From: Pseudomonadota bacterium | GTDB lineage: Bacteria; Pseudomonadota; Gammaproteobacteria; Pseudomonadales; Pseudomonadaceae | Direction: 5' to 3' | DNA: 21,988 nt | Assembly: GCA_023431055.1 (NCBI GenBank) | Contig: JAEYXX010000053.1 | Location: forward strand, 1-21,988 | Shown: positions 8,816 through 16,039 of the stretch, in pieces | How positions within the stretch are numbered: position 1 is the stretch's first letter | How the letters are laid out: every line of letters begins with the position of its first letter | Position numbers and translations under genes: made by a program | The notes under the pieces: generated by a model | What the model saw: the letters and a program-made list of their open reading frames with translations, nothing else | Told to the model about the DNA's origin: nothing | Database searches by the model: none

Positions 8816-9171
8816 TCGCGATGCTCCAGCAGTGGTCGTAGTTCGTCATAGGCACCTGCATTGATCACCTGGCGGTAGCCCATTTCCTCCAGGCTTTGCT
8901 GGGCGATGGCAGAGCGGCGACCGCTGCGGCAGTAGAGCACCAGGGGGCGATCTTTGTCCGGGGCGACACTGGCGATCTGTGCGGCGATATCTTCATGGCC
9001 GATACGGATGGCGCCGGGCAGTGCACCTTCTGCGAACTCTTCGGCGCTACGCACGTCGATCAGCAGGCTGTCGCTGCGCTGTAAGGCGGAGGTGGCGGCG
9101 GCCTGATCGATTTCACCGGCATGGGCAGTGAGCAGAGCGAACAGGCTGGTGAGCAGGAGAATCAGGCGCAT
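8812..9171 (-). CDS. Periplasmic rhodanese-domain protein
   Basis: A 119-residue single-domain rhodanese with a signal peptide (about residues 1-18, ending THAG). The active-site loop is CRSGRR with Cys81 as the sulfur-carrying nucleophile, and the LIDVRSAEEFAEGALPGA segment (37-54) is the usual rhodanese signature. Rhodaneses move sulfane sulfur or act as thiol carriers; the periplasmic substrate is unknown. It is the first gene of a two-gene unit, overlapping the cytochrome start by four bases. The ribosome binding site is poor (TGGGGTC). Confidence 0.9.
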   Translation of the reverse strand: MRLILLLTSLFALLTAHAGEIDQAAATSALQRSDSLLIDVRSAEEFAEGALPGAIRIGHEDIAAQIASVAPDKDRPLVLYCRSGRRSAIAQQSLEEMGYRQVINAGAYDELRPLLEHRE

Positions 9172-9208
9172 CGCAGACCCCAGAGCGGATTGATAGGGCC
9201 CGGCATCA

Positions 9209-9237
9209 TTGCCCGAGCCTTTTGTGCAGTCTAGGAT
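9209..9237 (+). promoter_or_regulatory. Candidate sigma-70 promoter of the AEC transporter
   Basis: TTGCCC (9209-9214) and TAGGAT (9232-9237) are separated by 17 bases, each matching the consensus at four of six positions. The predicted start near 9244 would give a leader of about 22 bases. It lies in the 94-base gap between divergent genes. Confidence 0.33.
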
Positions 9238-9265
9238 GCCTCGCTCGACGTGACGGGAGTAGCAG

Positions 9266-10153
9266 ATGTTAGCCGAGTTGTTCGCTGTTCTGGCCCCGGT
9301 ATTGATTGCTGCGGGTATCGGCTACGGCTGGGCGCGTAGTGGTCACGCCTATCCCACTGATTTTGTCGCGCGGCTGGTGCTGAACATCGGCACGCCCTGC
9401 CTGGTGCTGTCGACCCTGAGCCGAGCAAACCTGGATCTCGGCGCCTTCTCGCAGATGGCGCTGGCCTGTGTGCTGGTGATGCTGTCCATGGGGCTGGTTG
9501 GCCTGCTGCTAAGCCGCCTGTTCTCCATCGACTGGAAAGTGCTGGTGCCGGCCTATCTCTTTCCCAACTCCGGCAACATGGGCCTGCCCATGGCGCTGTT
9601 CGCTTTTGGCGAGGCCGGCTTGGCGTTGGCAGTGGCTTTCTTCCTGGTGTTGTCAGTGGGGCATTTCAGCATTGGCATGCTGTTGTCCGGGGCCGAGCGC
9701 TCGATCAAGGGGCTGCTGGTCAACCCAATCATGATCAGCCTGGCGCTGGTCCTTCCTGTACTGTTGCTCGATTTCGAACTGCCCCGCTGGCTGGCCAACA
9801 CCGTTGACCTGCTGGGCGGCATGACCATCCCGATGATGCTGCTCACCCTGGGCGTATCGCTGGCGAGCATCCGCGTGAAGCACCTGGGCAACGGCATGCT
9901 GCTGGGCCTGCTGCGCATTCTCTGTGGTGCGGCGCTGGGCTGGATCGTCGGTTGGGCGATGGGCCTGCAACCGCTGGCGCATGCCGTGCTGGTACTGCAG
10001 TCATCGATGCCGGTGGCGGTGTTTAATTACCTGTTCGCCGTGCGCGCAGGTCGCTCGCCGGAGCAGGTCGCCAGCCTGGTGCTGTGCTCGACCCTGCTGG
10101 CATTCGGGCTGATTCCCTTGCTGCTTGCATGGTGGATACCCGCCCTGCGCTGA
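9266..10153 (+). CDS. AEC family (auxin efflux carrier-like) transporter
   Basis: A 295-residue, strongly hydrophobic inner-membrane protein with about ten predicted helices, the size and pattern of bacterial AEC permeases. Family features include GTPCLVLSTL (helix 2, about residues 48-57) and the NSGNMGLPMALF motif (about 101-112), with a second half that repeats the fold (TIPMMLLTLG, then SSMPVAVFNYLFA). Bacterial members move small organic acids such as malate or malonate; the substrate cannot be told from sequence. GGGAG upstream supports the ATG at 9266. It is a single gene, divergent from the rhodanese pair. Confidence 0.9.
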   Translation: MLAELFAVLAPVLIAAGIGYGWARSGHAYPTDFVARLVLNIGTPCLVLSTLSRANLDLGAFSQMALACVLVMLSMGLVGLLLSRLFSIDWKVLVPAYLFPNSGNMGLPMALFAFGEAGLALAVAFFLVLSVGHFSIGMLLSGAERSIKGLLVNPIMISLALVLPVLLLDFELPRWLANTVDLLGGMTIPMMLLTLGVSLASIRVKHLGNGMLLGLLRILCGAALGWIVGWAMGLQPLAHAVLVLQSSMPVAVFNYLFAVRAGRSPEQVASLVLCSTLLAFGLIPLLLAWWIPALR

Positions 10154-10193
10154 TCGCGCTACGGCGTCTGCGCAGTTGCGGGGACAGTGGGAA

Positions 10194-10289
10194 TCAACTG
10201 ACCAGACGGGTCAGATTGGGAAGGATCAGGATGACCGCCGTGGCGAAAAGGATGACGCCAGCCTGGCGGTATTTCGGCTGTTTGAACAT
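10194..10289 (-). CDS. Small single-span membrane protein, 31 aa
   Basis: A 31-codon ORF that starts MFKQPKYRQAGVILF and ends NLTRLVS. A basic, polar N-terminus precedes one hydrophobic segment of about 17 residues, which would insert in the inner membrane with the N-terminus inside. AAAAGG ends nine bases before the ATG, an acceptable ribosome binding site. It is convergent with the AEC gene, whose stop is 40 bases away. I recall small Pseudomonas ORFs of this shape but cannot name a family. The reading rests on start signal and hydrophobic pattern, so a chance ORF remains possible. Confidence 0.5.
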   Translation of the reverse strand: MFKQPKYRQAGVILFATAVILILPNLTRLVS

Positions 10290-10642
10290 GGCCGTGTGCC
10301 TTTTGTTGTTATGGGTGTGGCGTCGAGCGCCTGCCGTACTGCCTGGTGGGTCGCTGCGTCACGCCTGGGCGTTGTTCTTACTCACCGCCCCGGCATGACC
10401 CGGCGGCGGCTCCCTGCGCCGCTTTGTGCAAGGGCGCATGTGTAACTCTAGGGTTGGTGTCACAACTTCCTTAGATGACTTGGTTTCTAGGCGAAGCCTG
10501 GTAAAACGTTCGAGCTATGTGCGCCCTCGCAGGACATGCCGCAGGCCTTGAGACAGAGCGCTTGCTTGCTGAGGCCACTGCCAGCCCGGCAACCGACCGT
10601 TCGTCTGAGCTCAGTGGTCAATAGCGCTGAGCGCTTCTGTCA

Positions 10643-10670
10643 TTGAGCCACGGCGTCTCGGCGCTATGGT
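10643..10670 (+). promoter_or_regulatory. Candidate promoter of the fadAB-type operon
   Basis: TTGAGC (10643-10648) and TATGGT (10665-10670) are 16 bases apart, each four of six to the sigma-70 consensus. The surrounding 455-base gap (10290-10744) also holds CTGAGCTCAG (10605-10614), a further CTGAGC at 10627, and an ATAGCGC/GCGCTAT inverted repeat (10621-10627/10661-10667) that brackets the -35 region and may be an operator. I see no clear PsrA (GAAAC-N4-GTTTC) or FadR site and no gene in the gap. Confidence 0.3.
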
Positions 10671-10744
10671 AAGCAGGCTCAATAAGAATAGGTGTGGCCG
10701 GAGCATGATGTTCCGCCAGCGCCGTAATAGTCTCCGAGGACGCC

Positions 10745-11950
10745 ATGACCGAAGCATATATTTTCGACGCGGTGCGCACGCCCCGTGGCAAGGGCAAGAA
10801 GGACGGCGCGCTATATAGCGTCAAGCCCGTGCAGCTGGTTGCCGGCCTGCTGAACGCCCTGCAAGTGCGCAATGATCTGGACACCAGTCAGGTGGATGAC
10901 ATCGTTCTCGGTTGCGTGACGCCGGTGGGCGATCAGGGCGCCGATATCGCCAAGACGGCCGCCATGGTCGCCGACTGGGACGTCAGCGTGGCTGGTGTGC
11001 AGCTCAACCGCTTCTGCGCATCGGGTCTGGAAGCAGTGAACCTCGGGGCGATGAAGGTGCGCTCCGGCTTCGAGGACCTGGTGGTGGTCGGCGGCGTCGA
11101 GTCCATGTCGCGCGTGCCCATGGGCTCGGACGGCGGCGCCTGGGTAATGGACCCGGAAACCAACATCCACAGCAATTTCGTCCCGCAGGGCATTGGCGCC
11201 GACCTGATCGCCACCCTGGAAGGTTTCAGCCGTGCCGATGTCGACGCCTTCGCCCTGCGCTCGCAGCAGAAGGCCGCACGTGCAAGCGCCGATGGCTCGT
11301 TCGCCAGGTCGCTGGTGCCGGTGACCGACCAGAACGGCATCGTGCTGCTCGATCATGACGAGTTCATTCGTGGCGATTCCACCCTCGAAGGCCTAGGCAA
11401 GCTCAAGCCGAGCTTCGAGATGATGGGGCAGATGGGCTTCGACTCAACCGCGCTGCGTGTCTACAGCCATGTCGAGCGTATCGAGCATGTGCACACGCCG
11501 GGCAACAGTTCCGGCATCGTCGATGGCGCGGCGCTGATGCTGATTGGCTCGGCGGCCAAGGGCAAGGAGCTGGGCCTGAAGCCGCGTGCGCGTATCGTCG
11601 CCACGGCGGTGACCAGCACCGACCCGACCATCATGCTCACCGGCCCGGCACCGGCCACGCGCAAGGCGCTGGCCAAGGCGGGGCTGTCCATCGACGACAT
11701 CGACCTGTTCGAGGTCAACGAGGCCTTCGCTTCGGTGGTGATGAAGTTCATGAAGGACATGGGCGTGAGCGAGAGCAAGGTCAACGTCAATGGCGGTTCC
11801 ATCGCCATGGGCCATCCGCTGGGCGCCACCGGCTGCGCCATCCTCGGCACGCTGCTCGATGAACTGGAGAAGCGTCAGTTGCGCTATGGCCTGGCCACGC
11901 TCTGCGTCGGCGGTGGCATGGGCATCGCCACCATCATCGAGAGAATCTGA
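10745..11950 (+). CDS. fadA: Acetyl-CoA C-acyltransferase (3-ketoacyl-CoA thiolase)
   Basis: A 401-residue thiolase that cleaves 3-ketoacyl-CoA with CoA to release acetyl-CoA, the last step of beta-oxidation. All three catalytic residues are present: Cys91 in [10 protein letters not shown], His357 in GHPLGATG and Cys387 in LCVGGGMG, with NEAFA upstream. GAGGA ends four bases before the ATG. The gene precedes a FadB-type multifunctional protein (A then B), unlike the B-then-A order of the main faoAB/fadBA operon. This is the arrangement of the P. aeruginosa fadAB1 pair, so it is probably that second beta-oxidation set. Chain-length preference is not evident. Confidence 0.93.
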   Translation: MTEAYIFDAVRTPRGKGKKDGALYSVKPVQLVAGLLNALQVRNDLDTSQVDDIVLGCVTPVGDQGADIAKTAAMVADWDVSVAGVQLNRFCASGLEAVNLGAMKVRSGFEDLVVVGGVESMSRVPMGSDGGAWVMDPETNIHSNFVPQGIGADLIATLEGFSRADVDAFALRSQQKAARASADGSFARSLVPVTDQNGIVLLDHDEFIRGDSTLEGLGKLKPSFEMMGQMGFDSTALRVYSHVERIEHVHTPGNSSGIVDGAALMLIGSAAKGKELGLKPRARIVATAVTSTDPTIMLTGPAPATRKALAKAGLSIDDIDLFEVNEAFASVVMKFMKDMGVSESKVNVNGGSIAMGHPLGATGCAILGTLLDELEKRQLRYGLATLCVGGGMGIATIIERI

Positions 11951-11953
11951 TCG

Positions 11954-12006
11954 GTAGGGCGGGTGAAACCCGCCATTCGTGTGCTAGCGGGTTGCACCCG
12001 CCCTAC
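11954..12006. repeat. Palindromic intergenic repeat, about 53 bp
   Basis: GTAGGGCGGGTG (11954-11965) pairs perfectly with CACCCGCCCTAC (11995-12006). A nested AACCCGC/GCGGGTT pair inside gives a long near-perfect stem. Elements with this GTAGGGCGGGTG...CACCCGCCCTAC shape are scattered between genes in many gamma-proteobacteria, including Pseudomonas. This copy fills most of the 90-base fadA-fadB gap and would form a hairpin in the shared transcript. Confidence 0.7.
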
Positions 12007-12040
12007 GCAGCTCCCACAGCTTTGGGAAGAGAAGATAAAA

Positions 12041-14185
12041 ATGACTGACGCTATCCGTTACGAAAAAGGCCAGGACAATATCGTCATCCTGACCATGGAC
12101 ATGCCCGGCCAGAGCGCCAACACCATGAATGCGGTGTACCGCGAGGCCATGGGGCAGATCGTCGACCGCCTGGAAGCAGAGAAGGATTCAATCGCCGGGG
12201 TGATCATCACCTCGGCGAAGAAGACCTTCTTCGCTGGCGGTGACCTCAATGAACTGATCAAGGTCACCCAGGCCGAGGCCCTGGACTTCTACGAGATGAT
12301 CCTGAGAATCAAGGGTCAGCTGCGCCGCCTGGAAACCCTCGGCAAACCGGTGGTCGCCGCCATCAACGGCGCAGCGCTGGGTGGCGGCTGGGAAATCGCC
12401 CTGGCCTGTCACCACCGTATTGCGGTGAACGAAAGCCACGTGCAGCTCGGCCTGCCGGAAGTCACCCTCGGCCTGCTGCCAGGCGGCGGCGGGGTAGTGC
12501 GTATGGTGCGCATGCTGGGTCTGGAAAAGGCGCTGCCGTATCTGGCCGAAGGCAAGAAGGTGCGCCCGGACGCAGCGCTCAAGGCCGGCCTGATTCACGA
12601 CCTGGCCCGCGACTGCGAGGAGATGCTGACCAAGGCCCGCGCCTGGATCGCTGCCAACCCCGCCGCCAGGCAGCCGTGGGACGTGCAGGGCTACAAGATC
12701 CCCGGCGGCACGCCCAGTTCGCCGAACGTGGCGCAGATGCTGGCCATCGCCCCGAGCGTGTTGCGCGACAAGACCAAGGGCTGCTTTCCGGCGCCGGAGA
12801 AGATTATGTGCGCCGCCGTGGAAGGCGCACAGGTCGACTTCGACACCGCGCAGGTCATCGAGGCGCGCTACTTCACCGAGCTGACCTGTGGTCAGGTGGC
12901 GAAGAACATGATCGGCACCTTCTGGTTCCAGTTGAACGAGATCAACGCTGGTGGCTCGCGCCCGCAGGGCTACCCGAAGACTCAAACCAAGAAGGTCGGA
13001 GTGCTCGGTGCCGGCATGATGGGCGCCGGTATCGCCTACGTATCGGCGGCCGCCGGTATCGAAGTGGTGCTCAAGGACGTGTCCATCGAGGCGGCGGAGA
13101 AGGGCAAGAGCTACTCCGCCAAGCTGCTGGACAAGAAGGTCGGCAAGGGCCATATGACGGCCGAGCAGCGCGAGGCCTTTCTAGGGTTGATCAAGGCCAC
13201 CGACAGCGAGGCGGATTTCGCCGGTTGCGACCTGATCATCGAAGCGGTGTTCGAGGACCGTGCGCTCAAGGGCAAGGTTACCGCTGCCGCCGAGGCCGCC
13301 GCGCTGAGCGATGCGGTGATAGCCTCCAACACCTCGACGCTGCCGATCACCGGCCTGGCCACTGCCGTGGCGAGACCGGAAAAATTCATCGGCCTGCATT
13401 TCTTCAGCCCGGTGGACAAGATGCCGCTGGTGGAAATCATCCGCGGCGAGAAGACCAGCGACGAGACCCTGGCGCGTGGCTTCGATTACGTCATGCAGAT
13501 CAAGAAGACGCCCATCGTGGTCAACGACAGCCGCGGCTTCTTCACCTCGCGCGTGTTCGGCACCTTCACTAACGAAGGCCTGGCCATGCTTGGTGAAGGC
13601 GTCAGCGCGGCGATGATCGAGAACGAGGCGCGCAAGGCCGGCATGCCGGTCGGCCCGCTGGCGATCAGCGACGAAGTGTCCATGAGCCTGATGAACCATA
13701 TCCGCCAGCAGACCATCAAGGACCTGGCCGCCGAGGGCAAATCCATCCCCGAGCATCCGGCCTTCGCCGTCATCGATCTGATGCTTAACGAGTACAAGCG
13801 ACCGGGCAAAGCGGCGGGCATGGGCTTCTACGATTACCCGGCCGGGGGCAAGAAGCACCTATGGCCGGAGCTCAAGGCACGTTTCGAAAAGGCCGATGCG
13901 CAGATCTCGCAGGAGGACGTGCGCGACCGCATTCTGTTCATCCAGGCCATCGAGACGGTGCGCTGCGTGGAAGAGGGCGTGCTGAAGTCGGTGGCCGACG
14001 CCAATATCGGCTCGATCTTCGGCATCGGCTTCGCCGCCTGGACTGGCGGCGCGCTGCAGTTCATCAACCAGTACGGCGTGAGAGACTTCGTCGCGCGCGC
14101 GCAATATCTGGCTGAGCAGTACGGCGAGCGCTTCCTGCCGCCTGCATTGCTGCTGGAGAAAGCGGCCAAGGGCGAGACGTTTTGA
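12041..14185 (+). CDS. fadB: FadB-type enoyl-CoA hydratase/3-hydroxyacyl-CoA dehydrogenase
   Basis: A 714-residue multifunctional beta-oxidation protein, matching FadB length. The N-terminal crotonase domain has AGGDLNEL (65-72), Glu118 in GGGWEIA and Glu140 in GLPEVTLG, the two catalytic glutamates of hydratases. The NAD-binding motif GAGMMG (323-328) opens the dehydrogenase domain, with His453 in GLHFFSP as catalytic histidine. The C-terminal dehydrogenase repeats follow. I chose ATG 12041 (MTDAIRYEKG, with GAGAAG nearby) because the in-frame start at 11963 would make coding sequence from the palindromic repeat. It hydrates 2-enoyl-CoA and oxidises the 3-hydroxy product for the thiolase upstream. 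Comparable to fadB1 of P. aeruginosa. Confidence 0.94.
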   Translation: MTDAIRYEKGQDNIVILTMDMPGQSANTMNAVYREAMGQIVDRLEAEKDSIAGVIITSAKKTFFAGGDLNELIKVTQAEALDFYEMILRIKGQLRRLETLGKPVVAAINGAALGGGWEIALACHHRIAVNESHVQLGLPEVTLGLLPGGGGVVRMVRMLGLEKALPYLAEGKKVRPDAALKAGLIHDLARDCEEMLTKARAWIAANPAARQPWDVQGYKIPGGTPSSPNVAQMLAIAPSVLRDKTKGCFPAPEKIMCAAVEGAQVDFDTAQVIEARYFTELTCGQVAKNMIGTFWFQLNEINAGGSRPQGYPKTQTKKVGVLGAGMMGAGIAYVSAAAGIEVVLKDVSIEAAEKGKSYSAKLLDKKVGKGHMTAEQREAFLGLIKATDSEADFAGCDLIIEAVFEDRALKGKVTAAAEAAALSDAVIASNTSTLPITGLATAVARPEKFIGLHFFSPVDKMPLVEIIRGEKTSDETLARGFDYVMQIKKTPIVVNDSRGFFTSRVFGTFTNEGLAMLGEGVSAAMIENEARKAGMPVGPLAISDEVSMSLMNHIRQQTIKDLAAEGKSIPEHPAFAVIDLMLNEYKRPGKAAGMGFYDYPAGGKKHLWPELKARFEKADAQISQEDVRDRILFIQAIETVRCVEEGVLKSVADANIGSIFGIGFAAWTGGALQFINQYGVRDFVARAQYLAEQYGERFLPPALLLEKAAKGETF

Positions 14186-14238
14186 GTTAAACGCTCAGGC
14201 GTGATCATGACCGTGCGCCGCACTTGGCGAGCCATGAA

Positions 14239-14260
14239 AAACGGCCCGAAAGGGCCGTTT
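14239..14260. terminator. Bidirectional intrinsic terminator between fadB and the PepSY gene
   Basis: AAACGGCCC, loop GAAA, GGGCCGTTT: a perfect 9-bp stem with A-rich and T-rich flanks, placed 53 bases past the fadB stop and 17 bases past the stop of the convergent PepSY gene. It can serve both strands. Confidence 0.85.
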
Positions 14261-14277
14261 CTCATGGGCGCGGCGAG

Positions 14278-14544
14278 TCAGTCGTCCAACTGATCGCGGA
14301 TCACCTGACCGCTCTTGCCGTCGATACGAAATTCGTACAGACGGCCATCCTCTTTCATACCTTCGCCTTCCCAGTAGCCGTCATTGTCCGCCTCGATCTT
14401 GTGCAATTCGGTATAACCGGCTGCACGGGCCTTGCTCAGGGCATCCTCGATGCTGATCCAGTCGCTGCCGGGGCGATCCGCCAGGGCGTTGCCGGCCAGC
14501 AGCAAAGTGCCTGCGAGCAGGGTGATCAGGGTGCGTGTCTGCAT
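14278..14544 (-). CDS. Exported PepSY-domain protein
   Basis: An 88-residue protein with a clear signal peptide (MQTRTLITLLAGTLLLAGNALA, cleavage near residue 22) and one PepSY domain: WISIEDALSKARAAGY followed by LYEFRIDGKSGQVI, the usual helix then beta-strand pattern. PepSY domains occur in periplasmic peptidase inhibitors and sensor proteins; the role here is unknown. AGAGGA upstream supports the start. It is convergent with fadB and separated from it by the terminator. Confidence 0.88.
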   Translation of the reverse strand: MQTRTLITLLAGTLLLAGNALADRPGSDWISIEDALSKARAAGYTELHKIEADNDGYWEGEGMKEDGRLYEFRIDGKSGQVIRDQLDD

Positions 14545-14599
14545 GGGCTGGTTCCTCTCTCCGTTGAAGATGCCTGGAGAAGTCTAGACCATGGCGATT

Positions 14600-14800
14600 T
14601 CACGCCGCCTGGCACCAGCCCTGGCGAATGCACACGGCCTCGTGAATCGTCAGCATCTCGCTGTGACGGGTCGGCATGCGCAAGGTGAGCATGCTGCCGT
14701 CATCGAGTTGCAGGGCGGCTTCGCTTTCGAACTGCAGGCCGCCGTCTTCCAGGTGGACATAGGTGACGCCGTAGGCGTCATGGCTGAGTTGGCTGTGCAT
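14600..14800 (-). CDS. Small protein of unknown function, 66 aa
   Basis: A 66-residue soluble, acidic-to-neutral protein beginning MHSQLSHDAYGVTYVHLED and ending GWCQAA. It has alternating hydrophobic and polar residues that suggest a small beta-rich fold, no signal peptide and no membrane segment. I do not recognise a family. The start is supported by a strong AGGAGA ribosome binding site eight bases upstream. It follows the 37-aa ORF by 21 bases on the same strand, so the two probably form one transcript. There are two cysteines (in EAVCIRQGWCQ) near the C-terminus, spaced six apart. Confidence 0.7.
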   Translation of the reverse strand: MHSQLSHDAYGVTYVHLEDGGLQFESEAALQLDDGSMLTLRMPTRHSEMLTIHEAVCIRQGWCQAA

Positions 14801-14821
14801 GGCTGTTCTCCTGCGCTTGTG

Positions 14822-14935
14822 TCAGCTCGGACGAACGTCGCGGGCTGTAGACACAACCGGCTGGGGACGAACCGGGACAGCGGTCTGGAAGGCGGAGGCG
14901 GCGGCAAAGCTGGCGAGTGCGGCGTAGATGCTCAT
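14822..14935 (-). CDS. Small hydrophobic-start protein of unknown function, 37 aa
   Basis: A 37-codon ORF, MSIYAALASFAAASAFQTAV then a proline/arginine-rich tail ending DVRPS. AAGGAA six to seven bases before the ATG is a strong ribosome binding site. Twenty-one bases separate its stop from the next ATG. The first 16 residues are Ala-rich and hydrophobic, and could be a weak membrane segment or an amphipathic helix; there is no basic N-terminal region, so it is not a standard signal peptide. No family is recognised. A leader peptide that affects the 66-aa gene is an alternative reading. Confidence 0.55.
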   Translation of the reverse strand: MSIYAALASFAAASAFQTAVPVRPQPVVSTARDVRPS

Positions 14936-15031
14936 GATCGATTTCCTTCTGTGCGATGAGGGCGACTGCCCGATGTGTCGATATTCGTCGCGCTCTGGCA
15001 ATCACAGAAGTTAATGCGGTGCATGGTAACT

Positions 15032-15057
15032 ATCGAAGCGGCTGATGATGCTTCGAT
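15032..15057. promoter_or_regulatory. Inverted repeat ATCGAAGC/GCTTCGAT
   Basis: Two perfect 8-bp arms separated by ten bases lie about 100 bases upstream of the 37-aa gene. They could be an operator or a hairpin in the leader of the minus-strand small-gene transcript. They lie in the 300-base divergent gap 14936-15235, which becomes clearly AT-rich from about 15080. Confidence 0.4.
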
Positions 15058-15078
15058 GCGACCCGTATGCACCTGTGA

Positions 15079-15100
15079 CTTGTCAATTTTAATTGACGAG
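15079..15100. promoter_or_regulatory. AT-rich palindrome CTTGTCAATT-TT-AATTGACGAG, probable operator
   Basis: Ten-base arms around a TT centre match at every position except one T/G pair. The minus-strand arm includes a perfect -35-like TTGACA, although no good -10 follows at 17 bases. The site lies between the divergent small genes and the amidotransferase gene, 136 bases before the latter's ATG, where a regulator could serve both. The regulator is unknown. Confidence 0.45.
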
Positions 15101-15235
15101 CGTTCGGTGCGTTGCACAGCGGTAAAAACATGCAAATATCTTTCAAAATAAGGCCCGGGTATTTCTTTGTGCAGGTTCATGTGTTAAGTAAAACGCACAA
15201 ATTACCCGCACACCGTGCTCACCACAGGAAACCTC

Positions 15236-15961
15236 ATGTCACTGCGTATCTGCATCCTGGAAACTGACATTCTCCGCCCTGAATTGGTCGACCAGTACCA
15301 GGGCTATGGCCACATGTTCGAGAAGCTGTTCGCTCAACAACCGGTGGCGGCGGAGTTCAGTGTCTATAACGTGGTGGAGGGGAATTACCCGCCCGATAGC
15401 GAGCACTTCGATGCCTACCTGGTGACCGGTAGCAAGGCCGATTCCTTCGGCAGTGAACCCTGGATTCAAAGGCTCAAGGAATATCTGCTCGAGCGCTACA
15501 AGCGCGGTGACAAGCTGCTGGGTATCTGCTTCGGTCACCAGTTGCTGGCGTTGCTGCTGGGCGGCAAGGCCGAGCGCGCAGAGCAAGGGTGGGGCGTCGG
15601 TGTACACAGCTATCGTCTGGAGAACAAGCCCGAGTGGATGAGCCCGGAGCTGGACGAGTTGCAGTTGCTGATCAGCCATCAGGATCAGGTTACTCGCTTG
15701 CCGGAGAAGGCGACGTTGCTGGCTTCCAGCGATTTCTGCCCGATTGGCGCCTACCACATCGAAGATCAGGTGCTGTGCTTCCAGGGGCATCCGGAATTCG
15801 TCCACGACTATTCGCGGGCGTTGCTCGATCTGCGTCAGCAGCATCTCGGCGAGAAGATTTACCAGCAGGGCGTGGACAGCCTCAAGCATTCGCAGCAAGG
15901 CAGTGCAGTGGCCGAATGGATGATGCGTTTCGTGGCGCAGGGCAAGGCAACCAAGGCCTGA
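15236..15961 (+). CDS. Class I glutamine amidotransferase, GuaA-N-like
   Basis: A 241-residue stand-alone class I glutamine amidotransferase (COG0518 type). The catalytic triad is complete: Cys98 in LGICFGHQL, His185 and Glu187 in QGHPEFVHDY. Such proteins hydrolyse glutamine or gamma-glutamyl amides; it lacks the ATP pyrophosphatase domain of GMP synthase. By its neighbourhood it resembles PA1742 of P. aeruginosa, which I recall being linked to gamma-glutamyl steps of polyamine breakdown (PauD2); treat that as tentative. I chose ATG 15236 (MSLRICILET) with AGGAA six bases upstream rather than the in-frame ATG at 15215. An AT-rich promoter region with a palindrome lies upstream, and a good terminator follows. 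Confidence 0.87.
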   Translation: MSLRICILETDILRPELVDQYQGYGHMFEKLFAQQPVAAEFSVYNVVEGNYPPDSEHFDAYLVTGSKADSFGSEPWIQRLKEYLLERYKRGDKLLGICFGHQLLALLLGGKAERAEQGWGVGVHSYRLENKPEWMSPELDELQLLISHQDQVTRLPEKATLLASSDFCPIGAYHIEDQVLCFQGHPEFVHDYSRALLDLRQQHLGEKIYQQGVDSLKHSQQGSAVAEWMMRFVAQGKATKA

Positions 15962-15976
15962 CCCTCCATCCACCCG

Positions 15977-15999
15977 AAAGCCCGGTTCTCCGGGCTTTT
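15977..15999. terminator. Intrinsic terminator between amidotransferase gene and plsC
   Basis: AAAGCCCGG, loop TTCT, CCGGGCTTT plus one further T: a perfect 9-bp stem 15 bases past the amidotransferase stop. The A-run on the other side lets it also serve the convergent plsC gene. Confidence 0.87.
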
Positions 16000-16039
16000 C
16001 ATGTCTGCTCGATGCGTTTGAGGTGCGGGCGACTCTTGC

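Noticed and set aside
9189..9207. TTGAT...ATCA pair upstream of the AEC gene, resembling an FNR/ANR box
   Set aside because: The half-sites are ten bases apart instead of four, so the spacing does not fit.
10125..10445. Plus-strand ORFs after the AEC gene
   Set aside because: They overlap the end of the AEC gene in another frame, have no ribosome binding site and no recognisable product; the opposite-strand 31-aa ORF is better supported.
11963..12040. Upstream in-frame start for fadB
   Set aside because: It would translate the palindromic repeat and give an N-terminus unlike FadB; ATG 12041 gives the expected length.
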